From CAIJMI01 sp043798445 (GTDB taxonomy: Bacteria; Patescibacteriota; Microgenomatia; UBA10105; UBA927), in NCBI GenBank assembly GCA_043798445.1, contig JAZDOQ010000024.1, forward strand, positions 1 to 33,437: 33,437 bases of DNA. Direction: 5' to 3'. A program made the position numbers and the translations under genes. Under the pieces are notes generated by a model. It searched no databases. It was given only the letters and a program-made list of their open reading frames with translations, and was not told the origin of the DNA. Positions 29,989-33,437 of this stretch are shown here, piece by piece; the stretch's first letter is position 1; every line of letters begins with the position of its first letter.

Positions 29989-31515
29989 ATGAATATTATT
30001 TGTATTGTCGACTTCGGCGGACAATATTGTCATCTTATCGCGAGACGCTTACGGGATTTTGGCGTCGAAACAAGTATTATTGCTGCAAACGATTCGTACA
30101 CACTGCTTCAAAATCAACGTGGAGTAAGGGGAATTATTTTATCCGGCGGTGCACGGTCAGTCTACGAAAAAGATGCGCCATTGATAGACAAACGGTTATT
30201 TAAGCTTCATATTCCAGTCCTGGGTATTTGTTACGGACATCAGCTAATGGCACAGATGCTTGGCGGTACCGTACTCTCAGGTGATATCGGAGAATACGGC
30301 ATTACAGCATTAACCGTCCTGCAATCAAAAAGTGTACTGACCGGAATTTCAAAACAGGGAAACGTATGGATGAATCATCGGGATGTTGTAACGCAGCTTC
30401 CATCAGGATTTGAAATTCTTGCAAAAACCAATCATACAAAAATTGCTGGGTATAGTTGTTTTTCCAAAAAATGGTACGGCGTACAGTTTCATCCGGAAGT
30501 GACTCATACAGAACAAGGAACGACGGTGTTGAAAAATTTTGTTATAAACATCTGCGGATGTGAAAAATCTTTAACCGTGACCTCACTCTGCAAAACGATA
30601 CTTGAAGAAACAAAAAAAATGATTGGAAATGAAAAAGCTATTATCGGATTGTCAGGAGGAGTTGATTCATCTGTTGCGGCAGCGTTGGTCAGTCAAGCTA
30701 TAGGAAAACAATTAACTGCCGTGTATGTTGATACGGGGCTGATGCGTTTTCAGGAAACAGACTTTATTAAAAAGGCATTTGTTCATCAAAACCTCAATCT
30801 TCAGATTATTGATGCCAGTAAAATGTTTTTCAAAGCACTCCGCGGAGTAGTTGATCCGGAACAAAAACGGAAAATTATCGGAAAAACATTTATTGATGTA
30901 TTTAACCAAGAAGCTAAAAAAGTAAAGGCAACGTATCTTATTCAAGGAACGATTTATTCGGATCGGATTGAAAGCGGTATCACCCAGAATTCTTCAGTAA
31001 TTAAATCGCATCATAATGTTGGAGGACTTCCTAAAAATATGAAATTGACTGTGTATGAGCCGCTTCGGGATTTATACAAAGATGAAGTTCGAAATCTCGC
31101 CCGTATACTGAAGTTGCCGGAGGAAGTGGCAACCCGCCATGTGTTTCCGGGTCCTGGGCTTGCAATCCGTATGCTTGGTGAGGTGACTCCGGAAAAAACG
31201 GAAATTGTTCGGCAGGCAAGCAGAATTGTTGAAGAAGAATTAATGAAAACGAGGTATTGGAAAAAGATTTGGATGTGTTTTGCTGTACTTTTGCCAATCA
31301 AAAGTGTTGGAATTCAGGGTGATGAGCGAAGCTATAAATTTCCCGTTGTCATTCGTATTATGGAATCTAAAGATGCAATGACAGCAAATTTTTCCCGTAT
31401 CCCATATCCGATTCTTGAAAAAATTTCGACGCGTATTACCAATGAAATAAAAGAAGTGAATCGGGTAGTATATGATATTACCAATAAACCGCCCGGAACG
31501 ATGGAATGGGAATAA
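29989..31515 (+). CDS. guaA: GMP synthase (glutamine-hydrolysing)
   Basis: A 508-aa two-domain enzyme converting XMP to GMP. The N-terminal class I amidotransferase domain has the nucleophile in GICYGHQ (Cys81) and VQFHPEVTHTEQG (His168, Glu170). The ATP-pyrophosphatase domain has the P-loop LSGGVDSSVAAA (221-232), and the C-terminal dimerisation domain has ATRHVFPGPGLAIRMLGEV and ends in DITNKPPGTMEWE, the universal GuaA ending. The ATG is 4 nt from the tRNA 3' end, so there is no room for an independent ribosome-binding site. Expression probably depends on tRNA 3' processing or on the longer precursor. Confidence 0.97.
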   Translation: MNIICIVDFGGQYCHLIARRLRDFGVETSIIAANDSYTLLQNQRGVRGIILSGGARSVYEKDAPLIDKRLFKLHIPVLGICYGHQLMAQMLGGTVLSGDIGEYGITALTVLQSKSVLTGISKQGNVWMNHRDVVTQLPSGFEILAKTNHTKIAGYSCFSKKWYGVQFHPEVTHTEQGTTVLKNFVINICGCEKSLTVTSLCKTILEETKKMIGNEKAIIGLSGGVDSSVAAALVSQAIGKQLTAVYVDTGLMRFQETDFIKKAFVHQNLNLQIIDASKMFFKALRGVVDPEQKRKIIGKTFIDVFNQEAKKVKATYLIQGTIYSDRIESGITQNSSVIKSHHNVGGLPKNMKLTVYEPLRDLYKDEVRNLARILKLPEEVATRHVFPGPGLAIRMLGEVTPEKTEIVRQASRIVEEELMKTRYWKKIWMCFAVLLPIKSVGIQGDERSYKFPVVIRIMESKDAMTANFSRIPYPILEKISTRITNEIKEVNRVVYDITNKPPGTMEWE

Positions 31516-31544
31516 TTTGTCTAACATGCGAGTAATAACAGAGA

Positions 31545-33437
31545 TTAATGGGTTTTAAATAAATACCGTGTGAGGGAGAATAAGAAAGAGGCTTCGGTGA
31601 GATGATTGTCTTTTAATTTAATTTTTCCCTGTTGAAGCATTTCGAATCCGCGCTTAATAAAGAGTAGATCCTGAACGCTGAAAGAATTTTTCTTTGCAAT
31701 CATGTTAGTTAGACGCACTGCTTCCTGATCCAGATATACCTGCTCACTTTTTAACATACGTTCAGAGAAAAGATACGGTTTATCCTGCAATGTTGATACA
31801 TATACTTTCCCAATGAGATCCTCAATATCAAACGTTATCTGCATGGTTTCATTTGAGCTTTTGTTTCTGACATTAGAAAGTGATCGAAGCAAATTTTCAA
31901 GTTGTATTTTAAAAATAAAGTAATTTTGTTTTTCTAGCATTCGTTTGGCAAGCACAAGCTCTATGCGTAATCGTTTTACTTTTTGCTTATCAATAAATTT
32001 TTCAAGTTCATGAAGACGTGCGTCTATTTGTGACATCCAATCGAGAGAGGTAAGGCTTGTTATGGGCAGTTGTAATGGATTTATCGGCTGAAAGGAAACG
32101 GCATATGAATGTTCCTCGTTTTGTTGTATTGGTTTGACAATAGAGGACCATACCGTTGTACTATTACCAAATTGTCCGATTGATAACCGGTAATCCCCAT
32201 TTCCCGTTCCCGTAATTGTTGTTTTGTATGTTCCCTCTTGTGCGTTTGGGATAAAAAGAATTCCGTCATCATCACGGTATTCCTGTCCATTATTTGAAAC
32301 AAGGATTGTTGCAGGCGATTGAAGGAGGAAAAGAAGGCCTGGAGCAAATGTTGTAGCTTTGCCTTCAATAATTTGATTTGAAACATAGTCGATGGAAAGA
32401 ATGTCGAGAATTTTTTGAATTCCTTCCTTTGAAGCAATAAGATCGCCATGATTTTTTGTAAGTGAGTTGGATGAATCATCCGAGAATACTGCTCTTGAAG
32501 TATTGACTGTTCCATCTCCAGTCATGTTAATTGTGCTTTCAGGTTTACCATCCTGCCAGTTACCAAGTAAAAAATCTATTTTGTTTGGCTGCACAACGAC
32601 ATATTTGTTTGGGGTGTCAATGCCGGTTCCCGCTATGGCATCAAAAATTGAATAGATAAATTGTACTGAACTATTGATTGTTTCCTGCCACGTATTCCAG
32701 ACATACATCTGATTTTTTGTAATTTCTGAATTATCCGATTTTCGAATAAGATATGGTTGACTTGGTAACAAATCCTTTAAAACAGGAAATGTTTGTTGAA
32801 TTGTCTCACGATTAGTTTGAAATTTCTTTTTGTTTATTTGCAGAAGAACTTGAGTAGCAAATGATAAAACAGTATTCCCCTGAGAGATTTCTCCACCTTC
32901 CCATGCCAGATACGGTTGAATGACTCCCTGGTGCGGAGAACCAAGAGTAATAAGATGGCTGACTTTATTTTTATTGTCACTTGATTGAGTCCAGGTGCGC
33001 GCAACAAGACCACCTAATGAATGACCGATGATATTTATGGTATTTATACCTGGTTTATTAAATACTTTATTTGAAAGATACGTATCAAGTTGCGTTGAAA
33101 TATCAACTACTGGCTGTCTCCAATCGTATGGCCAGATAAAAAGATTTTCATTTTCCTTGTATTCAAGATTTTTTAATGTTTTGATGATACCTTCATACTC
33201 TTTTACAAATCCCAATAACTTCCACTCGGCGTTATTACTATGTTTGTATTCGAGCATTTCCTCTTTATTCCACGACGAAAACATACCAGGAATAATGACA
33301 ATAGGAGTAAGAGGTGTGGGTGTAGGTGTTGGAGAAGGACTTGGTGTTGGAGTTGGAGTAGGTGGTAACGGTGTTGGTGTGGAGGTTGGTGGAATAGGTG
33401 TTGGTGTTGGAGATGGTGATGGCGTTGACGACGATGT
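31545..33437 (-). CDS. Secreted alpha/beta hydrolase (LCAT/lipase-like), N-terminus outside window
   Basis: The frame is open to the right edge: 630 residues are visible and the start and any signal peptide lie beyond it. A Pro/Thr/Ser-rich linker (first about 44 visible residues) leads to TPIVIIPGMFSSWN, which begins the hydrolase fold. WPYDWRQPV, IIGHSLGGLVART (the nucleophile serine) and LGSPHQG follow, then TGDGTVNTSRAVF (Asp) and KNHGDLIA (His), completing a likely Ser-Asp-His triad as in LCAT/PGAP1-like lipases. A beta-rich region and a helical C-terminal domain (about the last 190 residues) complete it. The substrate is unknown; an extracellular or cell-surface esterase or lipase is likely. 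It ends 29 nt after guaA, convergent to it. Confidence 0.85.
   Translation of the reverse strand, partial: TSSSTPSPSPTPTPIPPTSTPTPLPPTPTPTPSPSPTPTPTPLTPIVIIPGMFSSWNKEEMLEYKHSNNAEWKLLGFVKEYEGIIKTLKNLEYKENENLFIWPYDWRQPVVDISTQLDTYLSNKVFNKPGINTINIIGHSLGGLVARTWTQSSDNKNKVSHLITLGSPHQGVIQPYLAWEGGEISQGNTVLSFATQVLLQINKKKFQTNRETIQQTFPVLKDLLPSQPYLIRKSDNSEITKNQMYVWNTWQETINSSVQFIYSIFDAIAGTGIDTPNKYVVVQPNKIDFLLGNWQDGKPESTINMTGDGTVNTSRAVFSDDSSNSLTKNHGDLIASKEGIQKILDILSIDYVSNQIIEGKATTFAPGLLFLLQSPATILVSNNGQEYRDDDGILFIPNAQEGTYKTTITGTGNGDYRLSIGQFGNSTTVWSSIVKPIQQNEEHSYAVSFQPINPLQLPITSLTSLDWMSQIDARLHELEKFIDKQKVKRLRIELVLAKRMLEKQNYFIFKIQLENLLRSLSNVRNKSSNETMQITFDIEDLIGKVYVSTLQDKPYLFSERMLKSEQVYLDQEAVRLTNMIAKKNSFSVQDLLFIKRGFEMLQQGKIKLKDNHLTEASFLFSLTRYLFKTH
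33306..33437 (-). repeat. Low-complexity Pro/Thr/Ser linker-coding tract
   Basis: On the - strand this tract reads as alternating P-T and P-S dipeptides (such as PTPTPSPSP) within the hydrolase gene. It is a typical flexible, probably extracellular linker between a membrane anchor or another domain and the hydrolase. The DNA itself is a degenerate 6-bp-type repeat on the + strand (GGTGTTGGAGTT-like) and may vary in length. Confidence 0.8.

Noticed and set aside
29943..30203. An 86-codon open frame across the tRNA and the start of guaA
   Set aside because: It overlaps a clear tRNA and a well-supported guaA frame and resembles no protein family; it is a frame shadow.
32081..32515. A 144-codon - strand frame within the hydrolase gene
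   Set aside because: It is an alternative frame of the hydrolase with no recognisable features; the hydrolase frame carries the catalytic motifs.
33306..33437. Tandem DNA repeat or CRISPR-like array at the right edge
   Set aside because: The periodicity follows codons of a Pro/Thr linker and has no uniform repeat-spacer structure.

Overview
This window looks like a chromosomal segment from a small-genome bacterium of the Candidate Phyla Radiation (Patescibacteria, possibly the Microgenomates branch). The evidence is indirect: AT-rich, tightly packed genes with many ATGA stop/start overlaps, a rearranged cell-wall/division cluster, an archaeal/eukaryotic-type isoleucyl-tRNA synthetase, an archaeal-looking Trm11-type methyltransferase between the L21 and L27 genes, and several promoters placed so close to the start codon that the mRNAs should be leaderless. 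No 16S rRNA gene is present, so the lineage is inferred.

Positions 1-16539 (+ strand) hold one long division and cell-wall (dcw-type) cluster: murC (3' end only), murB, murA, a GlmU-like nucleotidyltransferase, ddl, murF, a metallo-beta-lactamase-fold hydrolase, dgkA, mraY, murI, murD, ftsW, murG, ftsQ, ftsA, ftsZ and def. Together they supply most steps from UDP-GlcNAc to lipid II (MurE is not in view), recycle the lipid carrier, make D-Glu and D-Ala-D-Ala, and build the divisome.

Positions 16540-19500 are an accessory insert, the most unusual part of the window. It contains a HEPN-like orphan, an AlkD-like DNA-repair gene broken by an in-frame TGA exactly where the catalytic tryptophan should be, and a tight three-gene operon of two small proteins plus a caspase/CHAT-like (clan CD) cysteine peptidase. 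Each of these units is followed by a copy of the same intergenic repeat (two full copies of about 106 bp, one partial of about 39 bp), a cassette-like layout. The three-gene peptidase operon is the best candidate for an undescribed system.

Positions 19515-29763 return to core functions: an ABC-2 exporter pair (- strand), a DUF2079 membrane protein, ileS, rodA, rplU, a Trm11-like methyltransferase, rpmA, parB and lepB (- strand). Positions 29764-29988 carry a tRNA-Val(GAC) gene, preceded by a remnant of the same tRNA's 5' end split by a 30-nt double hairpin. The tRNA ends 4 nt before the guaA start codon. The window closes with guaA and a secreted alpha/beta hydrolase on the - strand, whose Pro/Thr-rich linker runs off the right edge.

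TGA is a normal stop here (it ends the GlmU-like gene, ddl, murG, rodA, rpmA and others). No intergenic stretch exceeds 300 bases. No CRISPR array, rRNA gene or transposase was seen.
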